In this document: positions 12,936 to 23,268 of the stretch, one piece after another
Numbering within the stretch: the stretch's first letter is position 1
Layout of the letters: each line of letters opens with the position of its first letter
NCBI GenBank assembly: GCA_903838125.1
Contig: CAILXF010000034.1
Span: 1 to 34,897 of the forward strand
Source of the DNA: an uncultured Pseudomonadota bacterium
Lineage (GTDB): Bacteria > Pseudomonadota > Gammaproteobacteria > Burkholderiales > Methylophilaceae
Length of the DNA: 34,897 bases
Direction of reading: 5' to 3'
Translations under genes and position numbers: made by a program
The notes under the pieces: generated by a model
The model's database searches: none
The model's input: the letters and a program-made list of their open reading frames with translations, nothing else
What the model was told of the DNA's origin: nothing

Positions 12936-13055
12936 ATGAAAGCATTATTGATTTTATTGGCATTGAGTTTTAGCGTAAGTGCCTGCAATACCATACAAGG
13001 CATGGGTAAAGATATAGAAAAGGGTGGCGAAGCCATTCAAAAATCGACCAAATAA
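12936..13055 (+). CDS. Entericidin-like small lipoprotein
   Basis: This 39-aa gene sits between leuC and leuD. It has a short hydrophobic signal peptide ending in the lipobox VSAC with Cys17 lipidated, then [22 protein letters not shown], which is the typical entericidin EcnA/EcnB tail. AAAGGG precedes the ATG by six bases. Entericidins are small envelope lipoproteins first described as an antidote/toxin pair in E. coli; single copies are common in betaproteobacteria and their role is unclear. The distance of ten bases from the leuC stop suggests co-transcription with leucine genes. Confidence 0.85.
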   Translation: MKALLILLALSFSVSACNTIQGMGKDIEKGGEAIQKSTK

Positions 13056-13083
13056 TTTTACAGCGGATAAGTACACTCACTCT

Positions 13084-13722
13084 ATGCAAGCTTTTAAGCA
13101 AATTAATGGTTTAGTCGCCCCCTTAGATCGTGCCAATGTGGACACGGATGCGATTATTCCTAAGCAATTTTTGAAATCCATCAAGCGTGCTGGGTTTGGC
13201 CCGAACGCCTTTGATGAATGGCGCTATCTCGATCATGGTGAGCCTGGCATGGATAATAGTAAGCGCAAAATCAATCCAGATTTCGTGCTAAACCAGCCTC
13301 GTTATCAAGGCGCTAGCGTGCTGTTAACCCGTGAAAATTTTGGTTGTGGCTCTAGTCGTGAACATGCACCATGGGCGCTTGAAGACTATGGCTTTAAAGT
13401 GGTAATCGCGCCAAGTTATGCTGATATTTTCTACAACAACTGCTTCAAAAATGGCATGTTGCCGATAATTTTAAGCCCAAGTATCGTGGATGCGTTGTTT
13501 ACGCAGGTTGATGCCAGTGCTGGCTATCAACTTAATGTTAATTTAGAGGCGCAAACAATCACTACACCAGGTGGTGAAGTGTATACATTTGAAGTCGATG
13601 CGTTCCGTAAGCACTGCTTAATGAATGGATTGGATGACATTGGCTTGACTATGGAGCAGCAAGATAAAATAAAGCTATTTGAGCAAAAGCATCAGCTAGC
13701 GCAACCGTGGCTATTTAAGTAA
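13084..13722 (+). CDS. leuD: 3-isopropylmalate dehydratase small subunit
   Basis: LeuD (212 aa from the chosen start) is the swivelling small subunit partner of LeuC. Motifs: [16 protein letters not shown] near the N-terminus, and [36 protein letters not shown] with the GCGSSREHA active-site loop, split here only by reading. The open frame extends upstream to 13024, overlapping the lipoprotein gene, but family members start near [22 protein letters not shown], so the ATG at 13084 is preferred despite a weak ribosome site (GGATAAG). It is followed by a strong hairpin before leuB. Confidence 0.95.
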   Translation: MQAFKQINGLVAPLDRANVDTDAIIPKQFLKSIKRAGFGPNAFDEWRYLDHGEPGMDNSKRKINPDFVLNQPRYQGASVLLTRENFGCGSSREHAPWALEDYGFKVVIAPSYADIFYNNCFKNGMLPIILSPSIVDALFTQVDASAGYQLNVNLEAQTITTPGGEVYTFEVDAFRKHCLMNGLDDIGLTMEQQDKIKLFEQKHQLAQPWLFK

Positions 13723-13728
13723 ATTAAA

Positions 13729-13766
13729 ACTGCTGCTGCAGTGAATGTGCGGCAGTATTTGTTTTT
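13729..13766 (+). terminator. Hairpin with T-run between leuD and leuB
   Basis: ACTGCTGC (13729-13736) pairs with GCGGCAGT (13749-13756), 8 bp with one G-T pair, followed by ATTTGTTTTT. It begins six bases after the leuD stop and lies 35 bases before leuB, so it could end or attenuate the leuCD transcript. Confidence 0.6.
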
Positions 13767-13800
13767 CAAGATCAATCTATAAAACTAAGAAAGACAGTAC

Positions 13801-14859
13801 ATGAAAATTGCAGTATTACCAGGTGATGGCATCGGTCCTGAAATCGTAGCGCAAGCGGTAAAAGTATTAGATGCGTTGAATCTTAATTTAGAGATGACTG
13901 AGGCACCTATTGGTGGTGCTGGATATGAAGCCTCAGGCGACCCTTTGCCTGCAGATACATTGCAGTTGGCCAAAGAAGCCGATGCCGTTCTGTTAGGCGC
14001 TGTTGGTGATTGGAAATACGATACTTTAGAGCGTCATTTGCGCCCAGAACGTGGCTTATTACGCATACGTAAAGAACTTAATTTATTTGCTAATCTGCGC
14101 CCAGCTTTGCTTTATCCTGAGTTAGCCGACGCCTCAACGCTAAAGCCGGAAGTGGTTTCTGGGTTGGATATTATGATTGTACGTGAACTGACTGGGGATA
14201 TTTATTTTGGTCAACCACGCGGTATTAGTACTTTAGCTAATGGTGAACGCGAAGGTGTTAATACCATGCGTTATGCAGAATCAGAAATTCGTCGTATTGG
14301 CCGTGTAGCTTTTGATATTGCGATGAAACGTAATAAAAAAGTCTGCTCAGTTGATAAAGCCAATGTGCTGGAATGTACCGAATTATGGCGCCAAGTGATG
14401 ATTGAGCTTTCTGCAGATTACCCAGAAGTTGAACTGAGCCATATGTATGTGGATAATGCAGCGATGCAGTTAATCCGTGCGCCTAAGCAGTTTGATGTGA
14501 TGGTGACTGGCAATATTTTTGGAGACATCCTATCAGATGAAGCTTCGATGTTGACTGGGTCTATTGGCATGTTGCCTTCAGCTTCACTAGACGCTAATAA
14601 CAAAGGTATGTACGAGCCGAGCCATGGCTCTGCACCAGACCTTGCGGGTAAGAATATTGCTAATCCACTGGCGACAATATTGTCTGCCGCCATGATGATG
14701 CGCTATACATTTAACGATGAATTGCATGCATTAAAAATTGAAAATGCGGTTAAAAAGGCCCTAGCGCAAGGTTATCGTACTGCAGATATCGTCACTGCAG
14801 GTTGCAAAAAAGTGTCTTGTAGCGACATGGGTAATGCCGTGCTTGCTGCGCTTAATTAG
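13801..14859 (+). CDS. leuB: 3-isopropylmalate dehydrogenase
   Basis: LeuB (352 aa) oxidatively decarboxylates 3-isopropylmalate with NAD+ in leucine synthesis. The start [16 protein letters not shown] is the family's. Substrate and metal motifs are visible: [22 protein letters not shown] with the binding arginines, [18 protein letters not shown], and [13 protein letters not shown] with the metal-binding aspartates; [18 protein letters not shown] is the cofactor loop. AAGAAAGA precedes the ATG. It is only 14 bases from asd, a common betaproteobacterial pair that ties leucine to aspartate-family synthesis. Confidence 0.97.
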   Translation: MKIAVLPGDGIGPEIVAQAVKVLDALNLNLEMTEAPIGGAGYEASGDPLPADTLQLAKEADAVLLGAVGDWKYDTLERHLRPERGLLRIRKELNLFANLRPALLYPELADASTLKPEVVSGLDIMIVRELTGDIYFGQPRGISTLANGEREGVNTMRYAESEIRRIGRVAFDIAMKRNKKVCSVDKANVLECTELWRQVMIELSADYPEVELSHMYVDNAAMQLIRAPKQFDVMVTGNIFGDILSDEASMLTGSIGMLPSASLDANNKGMYEPSHGSAPDLAGKNIANPLATILSAAMMMRYTFNDELHALKIENAVKKALAQGYRTADIVTAGCKKVSCSDMGNAVLAALN

Positions 14860-14873
14860 GGCGGGACTAAAGT

Positions 14874-15986
14874 ATGCTTAAGGTTGGTTTTGTAGGTTGG
14901 CGTGGCATGGTAGGTTCGGTCCTAATGCAACGCATGATGGAAGAAAATGACTTTGTGTTGATTGAGCCACAGTTTTTCACTACCTCACAAATAGGCGAGC
15001 CTGCCCCTAATGTAGGTAAAGATTCTGCGCCTTTGAAAAATGCAAAAAGCATTTCAGATCTTAAAGTGATGGATGTGATTGTGTCCTGTCAAGGAGGTGA
15101 TTACACCAGTGAAATATTCCCTGCATTGCGTGCAGATGGCTGGGCTGGACATTGGATAGATGCGGCCTCAACCTTGCGCATGGAGGATGATGCTGTCATC
15201 GTGCTTGATCCAGTTAATATGCATGTGATTCAAGATGCTTATGCGCATGGCAATAAAAATTGGGTTGGCGGTAACTGTACAGTTTCTTTGATGTTGATGG
15301 CTTTGCACGGCTTATTTAAGGCTGACTTAGTGCAATGGGCTACTTCAATGACTTATCAAGCAGCTTCTGGTGCTGGTGCGCAAAACATGCGTGAACTCCT
15401 TAAGCAAATGGGTGAAGCGCATTTTGCTGCCAGTGATTTGCTGGCCGACCCAGCCTCTGCAATTCTAGATATTGACCGAACCGTGGCTGGCACCCTGCGT
15501 GATGATAAGTTTCCTACCGCGCAATTTGGCGTTCCACTGGCGGGTAGTTTGATTCCATGGATAGATAAAGATCTTGGTAATGGTCAAAGCAAAGAAGAGT
15601 GGAAAGGTGGCGCTGAGACCAATAAGATTCTACGCCGTGAACAAAATCCAGTTTTAATTGACGGCTTGTGCGTGCGTATTGGTGCTATGCGTTGTCACTC
15701 TCAGGCGTTAACCATTAAGCTTAAGCAAGAGGTTCCTTTGGATGAGATTACGCAAATGCTTGCTGAGGCAAATCCTTGGGCCAAGGTCATTCCAAATGAA
15801 CGTGAGGCCAGTATGCGTGAACTTACCCCGGCAGCGGTTACTGGCAAGCTCAGCACCCCCGTAGGGAGACTCCGTAAATTAAATATGGGTAACGACTATT
15901 TATCTGCTTTTACGGTAGGTGATCAGCTTTTGTGGGGCGCAGCAGAGCCTTTACGTCGCATGTTAAGAGTGTTAATTGAAAAATAA
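14874..15986 (+). CDS. asd: Aspartate-semialdehyde dehydrogenase
   Basis: Asd (370 aa) reduces aspartyl phosphate to aspartate semialdehyde, feeding lysine/diaminopimelate, methionine and threonine synthesis. The N-terminal [14 protein letters not shown] is the NADP-binding GxxGxVG loop, the nucleophile is Cys135 in GGNCTVSLM, and [12 protein letters not shown] supplies the catalytic histidine. The length and motifs fit the Gram-negative (E. coli-like) class rather than the shorter Gram-positive class. It lies tightly behind leuB and ahead of fimV. Confidence 0.96.
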   Translation: MLKVGFVGWRGMVGSVLMQRMMEENDFVLIEPQFFTTSQIGEPAPNVGKDSAPLKNAKSISDLKVMDVIVSCQGGDYTSEIFPALRADGWAGHWIDAASTLRMEDDAVIVLDPVNMHVIQDAYAHGNKNWVGGNCTVSLMLMALHGLFKADLVQWATSMTYQAASGAGAQNMRELLKQMGEAHFAASDLLADPASAILDIDRTVAGTLRDDKFPTAQFGVPLAGSLIPWIDKDLGNGQSKEEWKGGAETNKILRREQNPVLIDGLCVRIGAMRCHSQALTIKLKQEVPLDEITQMLAEANPWAKVIPNEREASMRELTPAAVTGKLSTPVGRLRKLNMGNDYLSAFTVGDQLLWGAAEPLRRMLRVLIEK

Positions 15987-16045
15987 CTTAAGTTTAATCA
16001 GTGCGTTCGTCATTAGTTTCAGACTATTTATTAATGGTTGAAATT

Positions 16046-17935
16046 ATGAATAGGTTAAAGGTGAGCTCAATATTATTGGCCGCGTGCCTAGTGCTGATGC
16101 CTTTTTCAGGGTTTGCTGCTGGGTTAGGTAAGTTGAGTGTTGCATCTCGCTTAGGTGAACCATTTAAAGCGCAGATTGAGGTTTTATCCGTTAGCGCTGA
16201 TGAGATTGGTAGTTTAGTGGCCACGATGGCCTCTGAAGATACTTATGTAGCTCAAGGTATTACCCGGCTAGATATACATAGCAATATAGAAATTGAGCTA
16301 GCTCAAAACCCAGACGGCACGCCCATTTTAAAGCTGCACTCCAGCCAACCTGTTAACGACTCTTTTTTAGATATGCTCATTCAGTTAGATTGGGCTTCAG
16401 GTCGTTTAATCCGTGAATACACCATTTTATTAGCTCCGTCAGATTTGAAAGTCGCTACTGATGAAGCTTCTGCATTACCTAATGCACTCCCATCTGTTGA
16501 AGTTTCTGATCAACCCGTTGCCAGTAGCATGCCGGCTTTAGTCGTTGATGCACCAAACTTCACAACTAAGCCTGGTGACAACTTGAATGCGATAGCGAAG
16601 CAATTGCAAGTTGATGGCGTGAGCTTAGATCAAATGCTAATCGGTTTATTTGATAATAATAAACAGGCGTTTATACAAGGCAATATGAACCGTCTTAAAG
16701 TTGGCAAGATTATTAAAGTGCCCAGTCACGATAATCTTGTTGCCATTGATGAACGCCAAGCGAAACAGTTAGTACAGGTGCACACTGCCAATTGGAAAGC
16801 CTATAGGGGCTCATTAGCTAGTACAGTTGCTTTAGCGCCTACTGCGTTAGAAACTGATCAAAAACAAAATGTAGCAGGGAAAATTACTGGTGCAACAGAT
16901 CAGGCGGTGCCATCTAAAACTGGTTCACAGAATATTGTTAAATTGTCTGCAGGTGTTAAAGACGCTGCAAATCCATCAAAAGAGATGGAGGCTAAACTCA
17001 CGATGCTTCAGGAAGAAAATACGGCTCAAGCAAAGTCATTAAAAGAAGCGCAAGAGCGAACCGCTAACTTAGAAAAACAAATTGCAGATATGCGAAAATT
17101 GCTGGCATTAAATAGCCAAGTAATGGCCGATTTGCAAAAAAATACAGCAGCAAACATCGCAAAACCAGTAGTTCAATTGAATACTTCGTTGACGCCTACT
17201 GTCGGTGCTCAAGTGGCATCTACATCCACTACACCTGAGGCAGGTCTAGTGAAGACACCAGTCCCAGCGAAGCTTGCAGAGCCAGTTCGCGACTTAATGG
17301 GGATGATGTTTCGTATAGTTGATTTAAGTATGTTTATGGCCACCTCTGTCGTGGCGCTGTTGCTAGGGGTTTTGTGGTTCATACGCAATAAACGTAAAAA
17401 ATCGTTAGAAAAATTTGAGGTCAACGCTTTAAATTTAGGTGGAATGCGCAACAAGCCTATTAAATCACAACAGGTTGGCGAGCAATCCAAAGACGTTGTA
17501 ATGGCGCATGAAGGTCAAAGCGCAGGCAATGCAGACGTAGCCGATATCTCTAATGCGATGGAAGCCATTAGCTTAGACTTCGAATTGGATTCAGCGAAAA
17601 AATCCAGCACAAAACCTTCGCCCACGCTATCGGAAGTGCTACAAGATCAGGGCATACAAAAAAATGCAAAGGGATTTGATTTTTCTTCAATCAGCTTTGA
17701 TTTAGACGAAGCTGATACTAAGCCAGCAGTTGCTAAGCCGATCATGGACATCAATACCCAAGCATTGTCTGCCGTGGATGATCTGCAGGCTTTGGATTTA
17801 AAACTGGACCAAGTCTCGGCTTATATCGAGATGGGAGATACAGAAGGTGCGCGTATCCTGTTGGATGAGGTTAAAAAAATAGGGAATAAGCAGCAGAAAT
17901 TGCGCGCTAAAAAGTTACTAGCTAAATTAGTGTAG
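16046..17935 (+). CDS. fimV: FimV-like peptidoglycan-binding inner-membrane protein
   Basis: The 629-aa product has a signal peptide (about 1-25, ending SGFAA), then the FimV N-terminal domain GLGKLSVASRLGEPF..AQIEVL, a LysM peptidoglycan-binding domain (about 172-226), a coiled coil (about 312-365), one transmembrane helix (about 426-447) and an acidic cytoplasmic part ending in the FimV C-terminal domain (about 578-629, SAYIEMGDTEGARILLDEV). FimV/HubP proteins organise the cell pole and type IV pilus assembly. This is shorter than Pseudomonas FimV (over 900 aa), mainly in the cytoplasmic region. The frame is open back to a GTG at 16001; the ATG at 16046 begins the signal peptide. It lies in its usual betaproteobacterial place between asd and truA. 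Confidence 0.92.
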   Translation: MNRLKVSSILLAACLVLMPFSGFAAGLGKLSVASRLGEPFKAQIEVLSVSADEIGSLVATMASEDTYVAQGITRLDIHSNIEIELAQNPDGTPILKLHSSQPVNDSFLDMLIQLDWASGRLIREYTILLAPSDLKVATDEASALPNALPSVEVSDQPVASSMPALVVDAPNFTTKPGDNLNAIAKQLQVDGVSLDQMLIGLFDNNKQAFIQGNMNRLKVGKIIKVPSHDNLVAIDERQAKQLVQVHTANWKAYRGSLASTVALAPTALETDQKQNVAGKITGATDQAVPSKTGSQNIVKLSAGVKDAANPSKEMEAKLTMLQEENTAQAKSLKEAQERTANLEKQIADMRKLLALNSQVMADLQKNTAANIAKPVVQLNTSLTPTVGAQVASTSTTPEAGLVKTPVPAKLAEPVRDLMGMMFRIVDLSMFMATSVVALLLGVLWFIRNKRKKSLEKFEVNALNLGGMRNKPIKSQQVGEQSKDVVMAHEGQSAGNADVADISNAMEAISLDFELDSAKKSSTKPSPTLSEVLQDQGIQKNAKGFDFSSISFDLDEADTKPAVAKPIMDINTQALSAVDDLQALDLKLDQVSAYIEMGDTEGARILLDEVKKIGNKQQKLRAKKLLAKLV

Positions 17936-17950
17936 ATTTGTAGCCCTTAC

Positions 17951-17980
17951 AAAAAGCCGAGCCAGTAGCTCGGTTTTTTT
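17951..17980 (+). terminator. Rho-independent terminator after fimV
   Basis: CCGAGC (17957-17962) and GCTCGG (17968-17973) form a perfect stem with a CAGTA loop, followed by seven T and preceded by five A. It lies 15 bases after the fimV stop. Confidence 0.9.
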
Positions 17981-18046
17981 ATGAGGAAGGTCAGAAATTT
18001 GATTGCGTCGCCATTATTTGCCTGAATTCAGAGGATAATCTTGCCT

Positions 18047-18676
18047 ATGCATCCATTTGTTAAAATATTGAGTTTTGTATTGATTCTTTTGCTGACGAAT
18101 ATTCTCAAAGATCAATGGCTAATCATCTTGTGTGCAGGTCTATGCATCATGGCGGTATGGTCAAATAAGCGCAATTTTTTACGTGTTGTGAAGCGCATGC
18201 GCTGGCTATTTATATCATTACTTGTCATTTATGCATTCACGACGCCCGGGGAATATATCCCCGAATTATTAGCCTATGCTTCGCCAACTTACGAAGGGTG
18301 TGTATTAGGTTTATTGCAAATTACCAAACTATTGATTGCGCTGGCTAGCCTAAGCTTGTTGTTTGCTAGTAGTTCAAAGCAAGATTTAATCGCGGGTTTA
18401 TATATGTTACTGACACCATTAAAGTTGTTTGGTCTTAATGTAGAGCGCTTTAGTGCCAGATTAATGCTGACGCTAGATTACGTTGAGGAATTTGCTGCAG
18501 ATGCTAATCATAAAGTGACTTTTAATCAATTAGATGCGATACACATGACGGCCAATGAAATGCCTACACCACAGTTAATTGCTTTACAGCTGTCGGCGTT
18601 TAATCGTACAGATAAGTGGATAATTTATACGATGATCATCAGTGTAGGCATACTAATGACTAGGCATTTCTTCTAA
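18047..18676 (+). CDS. EcfT/CbiQ-like integral membrane protein
   Basis: The 209-aa product is strongly hydrophobic with about five or six membrane segments (about 8-22, 25-40, 52-68, 85-112 and 190-207) and a cytoplasmic stretch with LKLFGLNVERFSARLMLTLDYVEEF, resembling the coupling region of CbiQ/EcfT energy-coupling-factor transporter subunits. No ECF ATPase or substrate-binding S component is nearby in this window, so its role as a transporter is uncertain. A TTG at 18041 lies nearer to the AGAGGA ribosome site than the ATG at 18047; either may be used. Its stop overlaps the truA start by one base (TAATG), so the two are translationally coupled. Confidence 0.7.
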   Translation: MHPFVKILSFVLILLLTNILKDQWLIILCAGLCIMAVWSNKRNFLRVVKRMRWLFISLLVIYAFTTPGEYIPELLAYASPTYEGCVLGLLQITKLLIALASLSLLFASSSKQDLIAGLYMLLTPLKLFGLNVERFSARLMLTLDYVEEFAADANHKVTFNQLDAIHMTANEMPTPQLIALQLSAFNRTDKWIIYTMIISVGILMTRHFF

Positions 18677-19470
18677 TGAGAATTGCACTTGGGTTATCCT
18701 ATGATGGCGCTCATTTCTGCGGATGGCAAAGTCAACCATCGGGATGTGGCGTGCAAGATGCGCTTGAAGTGGCTATCGCCAAAATCGCGCAGCATACCGT
18801 ACGTGTTCATGCCGCAGGGCGTACCGATACTGGTGTTCATGCACTCGGCCAAGTGGTCCATTTTGATACAGTCAGCCTCAGGCCGACTTCTGCTTGGGTG
18901 CGTGGTGTAAACGCGCATCTCCCTCCTAGTGTCCGCGTGCAATGGGCCCATGCCGTTGATGACGAATTCCATGCGCGTTTTTCAGCCTTTGCACGTAGTT
19001 ATCAGTACCTGCTTTATAACGCTGAAGTTGCACCTGCGCTCATGGTTGATAAATCTGGCTGGTTTCATGCGCCACTTGATTTTTCTGCCATGGCTGAAGC
19101 AGCAAGTTATTTGGTTGGTGAGCATGATTTTAGTGCATTTAGAGCCTCTGAATGCCAGGCTAAGTCACCCATTAAACGCCTTCATGTTGCTAAAGTGGAG
19201 GTGCAGGGCGCCTATTTCATCTTTGATTTTTCAGCAACTGCATTTTTACAACATCAAGTACGCAATATGATTGGTGCATTAATCTACGTGGGTAAGGGTG
19301 CACATCCGCCACTTTACATTAAAGAGTTGCTGTTAAAACGTGATCGGACTTTATCACCGCCTACGTTTTCCCCGTGTGGCTTATATTTAACAGCTGTTGA
19401 TTATGATCCGAAGTGGGGCTTACCAATTGTTCCAGTGAGTGTCCAACGAGGCATGCAAGTGCTAATTTAG
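18676..19470 (+). CDS. truA: tRNA pseudouridine synthase A
   Basis: TruA (264 aa) makes pseudouridine at positions 38-40 of tRNA anticodon stem-loops. The catalytic Asp51 is in AAGRTDTGVHALGQV (46-60). Further family motifs are ALGLSYDGAHFCGWQSQP at the start, FSAFARSYQYLLYN, and FLQHQVRNMIGALIYVGKG near residues 191-210. It is coupled to the upstream membrane gene and is followed by trpF, the order conserved in many betaproteobacteria. Confidence 0.97.
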   Translation: MRIALGLSYDGAHFCGWQSQPSGCGVQDALEVAIAKIAQHTVRVHAAGRTDTGVHALGQVVHFDTVSLRPTSAWVRGVNAHLPPSVRVQWAHAVDDEFHARFSAFARSYQYLLYNAEVAPALMVDKSGWFHAPLDFSAMAEAASYLVGEHDFSAFRASECQAKSPIKRLHVAKVEVQGAYFIFDFSATAFLQHQVRNMIGALIYVGKGAHPPLYIKELLLKRDRTLSPPTFSPCGLYLTAVDYDPKWGLPIVPVSVQRGMQVLI

Positions 19471-19532
19471 CGTTACAATAGCGCTTCGTTATAGGCTAAA
19501 TGCAGTTGAACGATATTTACGAGGATATTTTT

Positions 19533-20168
19533 TTGAGAGTAAGGGTCAAGGTATGTGGCATCACGCGTCTAGAAGACGCACTGGCAGCTATTACGCATGG
19601 CGCTGATGCGATAGGGTTGGTGTTTTATGGGCCAAGCGATCGCAATGTCAGTATTAGTCAGGCGGTAGCCATTGCTAATCACATTCCTGCCTTTGTCAGC
19701 GTCGTCGGTTTATTTGTCAACGCAGAAGCTGATTTTGTTAAACAAGTGATGTCAGAAGTTAAGTTAGATTTATTGCAATTCCATGGCGATGAATCGCCAT
19801 CGTACTGTGCTCAATACCAACGACCTTATATCAAAGCAATCCGCGTAAAACCTGATACAAATTTGTTACAATGTGCAAAAGATTTTTCATCGGCCAAAGG
19901 CCTGTTGTTGGATACATATACTGAAGGCGTTGCAGGTGGGACTGGCCATGTGTTTAATTGGAGCTTAATCCCGCAACCGCTCATTAACATGCAACTCGGT
20001 TCGTTGCCTCCTGTCATATTGGCGGGAGGTTTAACCTCAGCTAATGTAGCGCAAGCTATAGCGCAGGTGAGGCCTTTTGCAGTGGATGTAAGTGGCGGGG
20101 TTGAATCCGCTAAGGGTATTAAAGATGTAGCCAAGATGGCTGCGTTTATGCAGCAAATCAATATTTAA
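19533..20168 (+). CDS. trpF: Phosphoribosylanthranilate isomerase
   Basis: TrpF (211 aa from this start) isomerises phosphoribosylanthranilate in tryptophan synthesis. The catalytic cysteine is in VKVCGITR (Cys8) and the catalytic aspartate in [11 protein letters not shown] near the C-terminus; [19 protein letters not shown] is the loop over the active site. The TTG at 19533 is preferred: GAGGA lies seven bases before it, and homologues begin MRTRVKICGIT. The ATG at 19500 would add 11 residues without a good ribosome site. It is the first of trpF-trpB-trpA. Confidence 0.95.
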   Translation: MRVRVKVCGITRLEDALAAITHGADAIGLVFYGPSDRNVSISQAVAIANHIPAFVSVVGLFVNAEADFVKQVMSEVKLDLLQFHGDESPSYCAQYQRPYIKAIRVKPDTNLLQCAKDFSSAKGLLLDTYTEGVAGGTGHVFNWSLIPQPLINMQLGSLPPVILAGGLTSANVAQAIAQVRPFAVDVSGGVESAKGIKDVAKMAAFMQQINI

Positions 20169-20250
20169 TAAGTGGGTATTCTTTGGCGCTGTGAAGAGTC
20201 AGTGCTAGGACTTACGCGCGTTAAGACAAAATAAATGTGGAGAAATAAAC

Positions 20251-21453
20251 ATGCAGCTTTATGACATGCCAGATGTAAGGGGGCATTTTGGACAATTTGG
20301 GGGTACTTTTGTAGCGGAAACGCTAGTTGAGGCACTCGATGAACTGCGCGTGATGTATGAGAAATATCGCCATGATCCTGTTTTCTTAGCTGAATATGCC
20401 TACGATTTAAAACATTTTGTCGGTAGACCGAGCCCAATTTACCATGCGAAACGTCTTTCAGATAAGGTCGGTGGCGCGCAGATTTATTTAAAGCGTGAGG
20501 ATTTAAACCATACTGGTGCACATAAGATCAATAATACGATAGGTCAAGCCTTGCTGGCTAAGCGTATGGGTAAGCCGCGCGTGATTGCCGAAACTGGCGC
20601 AGGTCAGCACGGTGTTGCGACAGCCACTATTGCTGCACGTATGGGTTTAGAGTGTGTCGTCTACATGGGTAGCGAAGACATTAAGCGTCAAGCACCCAAC
20701 GTATTTAGAATGAAATTGCTCGGCGCGACGGTGGTGCCAGTAGAGAGTGGATCCAAAACCTTAAAAGATGCGCTCAATGAAGCCATGCGTGATTGGGTGA
20801 CCAATGTGCATAATACGTTTTACATTATTGGCACGGTAGCAGGTCCACACCCCTATCCAATGATGGTGCGTGACTTTCAGGCCATTATCGGTATTGAAGC
20901 TAAACAGCAAATGCAAGAAATGGTTGGTCGTCAGCCAGATGCTGTAGTTGCCTGTGTAGGCGGCGGCTCGAATGCGATGGGTATTTTTTACCCTTATATT
21001 GATGTGCCTAATGTGCGTTTAATTGGGGTTGAAGCTGCTGGTCATGGCTTGGAAACGGGCATGCACGCGGCGCCTTTAACCACTAATAGTCCTGTGGGCG
21101 TGCTTCATGGCAATCGTACCTATTTGATGCAAGATAATGATGGCAACATCATTGAAACACACTCAGTTTCAGCGGGTTTGGATTATCCTGGTGTAGGTCC
21201 AGAGCATGCTTGGTTAAAAGATATTAAACGTGCTGAATATGTCGCCATTACAGATGATGAAGCCATGGCAGCATTTCATAATCTATGTCGTACCGAGGGT
21301 ATTATTCCTGCGCTAGAATCAAGTCATGCATTAGCATATGCCGAGAAAATGGCTAAGACTATGCGCAAAGATGAAATAATTTTGGTTAATTTATCTGGCC
21401 GAGGCGATAAAGATATTAATACCGTTGCCAAACTCGCCAATATCACTTTATAA
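20251..21453 (+). CDS. trpB: Tryptophan synthase beta subunit
   Basis: TrpB (400 aa) is the PLP enzyme joining indole with serine. The PLP lysine is Lys92 in HTGAHKINN; other motifs are [24 protein letters not shown], and [12 protein letters not shown] (phosphate-binding loop). A GGAG ribosome site precedes the ATG by about eight bases. It ends ten bases before trpA, with which it makes the alpha2-beta2 channelled complex. Confidence 0.98.
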   Translation: MQLYDMPDVRGHFGQFGGTFVAETLVEALDELRVMYEKYRHDPVFLAEYAYDLKHFVGRPSPIYHAKRLSDKVGGAQIYLKREDLNHTGAHKINNTIGQALLAKRMGKPRVIAETGAGQHGVATATIAARMGLECVVYMGSEDIKRQAPNVFRMKLLGATVVPVESGSKTLKDALNEAMRDWVTNVHNTFYIIGTVAGPHPYPMMVRDFQAIIGIEAKQQMQEMVGRQPDAVVACVGGGSNAMGIFYPYIDVPNVRLIGVEAAGHGLETGMHAAPLTTNSPVGVLHGNRTYLMQDNDGNIIETHSVSAGLDYPGVGPEHAWLKDIKRAEYVAITDDEAMAAFHNLCRTEGIIPALESSHALAYAEKMAKTMRKDEIILVNLSGRGDKDINTVAKLANITL

Positions 21454-21463
21454 AAATAAGCTT

Positions 21464-22270
21464 ATGTCACGCATCCAAACTACTTTTGCAACATTAAAAC
21501 AACAGGGTAAAACTGCCTTAGTCCCATACATTACTGCAGGAGACCCTCATCCTAACCACACAGTTAATTTGATGCATACATTGGTTAAATTTGGTGCAGA
21601 TATGATTGAGCTTGGTGTACCTTTTTCTGACCCTATGGCAGATGGTCCAGTCATTCAGCGTGCCAGCGAACGTGCATTAAAACATAAGGTCGGTTTAACG
21701 GCAGTATTGCAGATGGTGAAAGACTTTCGTGCAGTAGATCAAAAAACGCCAATTATTCTAATGGGTTATGCTAATCCGATTGAAGCTATTGGTGCTAAAG
21801 CGTTTGCCGATAGAGCCAAAGCCGCAGATGTTGACGGTGTGATTACCGTGGATTATCCACCTGAGGAATGTGCTGATTATGTACAAGAATTGCGCTCGCG
21901 CGATATTGATCCCATCTTCTTGTTATCGCCAACCACTGAACCATCGCGCGTGGATTTGATTGTTAAACAAGCAAGTGGCTTTGTTTACTATGTGTCACTT
22001 AAAGGCGTTACCGGTGCCGCTAATTTAGATATTAATGAAGTGTCTGGACGCGTTGCCGATATCCGTAAGAAAACAAATTTACCAGTGGGTGTAGGTTTTG
22101 GTATTCGTGACGCAGCAACTGCTAAAGCGACAGCCGCAATCGCTGATGCTGTTGTGGTTGGCAGTCGCATCGTGACTACGATTGAATCCTCAACTGACGA
22201 AAATTTGCTTAGTAATGTAGCTGCATTGATGACGGAATTAAAAACTGCAGTAGACGCTGCTAAGCAGTAA
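21464..22270 (+). CDS. trpA: Tryptophan synthase alpha subunit
   Basis: TrpA (268 aa) splits indole-3-glycerol phosphate to indole. Catalytic Glu49 ([11 protein letters not shown]) and Asp60 (PMADGP) match the E. coli numbering exactly. The frame is open upstream to 21425 inside trpB, but the ATG at 21464 begins at the family's usual [10 protein letters not shown]. It is followed after 27 bases by accD. Confidence 0.98.
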   Translation: MSRIQTTFATLKQQGKTALVPYITAGDPHPNHTVNLMHTLVKFGADMIELGVPFSDPMADGPVIQRASERALKHKVGLTAVLQMVKDFRAVDQKTPIILMGYANPIEAIGAKAFADRAKAADVDGVITVDYPPEECADYVQELRSRDIDPIFLLSPTTEPSRVDLIVKQASGFVYYVSLKGVTGAANLDINEVSGRVADIRKKTNLPVGVGFGIRDAATAKATAAIADAVVVGSRIVTTIESSTDENLLSNVAALMTELKTAVDAAKQ

Positions 22271-22297
22271 TCAGAATAAATATAAAGGGATGCCCAG

Positions 22298-23161
22298 ATG
22301 AGTTGGTTAAATAAATTACCACAAAAAATTAAACGTGTTGTTGGCGGAGATAAAAAAACAGTGCCTGAAGGCTTGTGGAGTAAATGTCCAGCCTGTCAAT
22401 CAGTGCTGTATCGTAAAGACTTAGAAGATAACGCGGAAGTGTGTCCAAAATGCGCGTATCACAACCGTATCGGTGCCCGCGCTCGCTTAGCGCAATTGCT
22501 AGATGTTGATGGTCAGTTTGAAATTGGCGCGCAAGTACAACCGATTGATCCGCTAAAGTTTAAAGATAGCAAAACTTATGCAGAACGCATCAGAGAATCA
22601 CAAAAATCTGTGGGTGAAACAGATGCGCTAATCGTGATGCAGGGCAGCATAAAAAGCGTGCCTGCTGTGGTTGCTGCTTTTGAGTTTAAGTTTATGGGTG
22701 GCTCAATGGGGTCGGTTGTTGGTGAGCGCTTCGTGCGTGGCGTACAAACCGCGATTGATAATAAAATGGCCTTCATCTGCATTTCTGCTAGTGGCGGTGC
22801 GCGTATGCAAGAGGGCTTGTTATCCTTAATGCAAATGGCAAAAACCAGTGCGGCATTAACACAACTAAGTAAAGCTGGATTGCCTTACATCTCAGTATTG
22901 ACTGATCCTACTATGGGTGGTGTTTCAGCAAGTTTTGCGATGCTAGGTGATGTGATTGTCGCTGAACCACAAGCTTTAATCGGATTTGCCGGACCGCGTG
23001 TGATTGAGCAAACTGTTCGTGAAACTTTGCCTGATGGCTTTCAGCGTGCTGAGTTCTTATTAGAGCATGGTGCTATTGATTTCATTATAGACCGTCGTGA
23101 AATGCGTTCTCGTTTGGCTTCATTGTTGGCTAACTTAATGCGCTTACCCGCAGTAGCTTAA
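22298..23161 (+). CDS. accD: Acetyl-CoA carboxylase carboxyltransferase beta subunit
   Basis: AccD (287 aa) with AccA transfers carboxyl from biotin to acetyl-CoA, the first step of fatty acid synthesis. A zinc ribbon is formed by Cys30, Cys33, Cys49 and Cys52 (CPAC..CPKC). The crotonase-like carboxyltransferase core includes [24 protein letters not shown] and [20 protein letters not shown] precedes the ATG by about eight bases. Confidence 0.97.
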   Translation: MSWLNKLPQKIKRVVGGDKKTVPEGLWSKCPACQSVLYRKDLEDNAEVCPKCAYHNRIGARARLAQLLDVDGQFEIGAQVQPIDPLKFKDSKTYAERIRESQKSVGETDALIVMQGSIKSVPAVVAAFEFKFMGGSMGSVVGERFVRGVQTAIDNKMAFICISASGGARMQEGLLSLMQMAKTSAALTQLSKAGLPYISVLTDPTMGGVSASFAMLGDVIVAEPQALIGFAGPRVIEQTVRETLPDGFQRAEFLLEHGAIDFIIDRREMRSRLASLLANLMRLPAVA

Positions 23162-23268
23162 TAGGCATGCAACCCTCTGATTCACCGCTTTAAAGTTTTT
23201 GATTAGGCGATTATTTTAATGCCAGTTAAAAATGGTACAAACACTTTTTCTATGGCTAAACACCACAG

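Noticed and set aside
13024-13083. Longer N-terminus for LeuD starting at 13024
   Set aside because: It would overlap the lipoprotein gene, and homologues begin at the position of the ATG at 13084.
16001-16045. Longer FimV starting with GTG at 16001
   Set aside because: It would place 15 extra residues before an otherwise typical signal peptide beginning at 16046.
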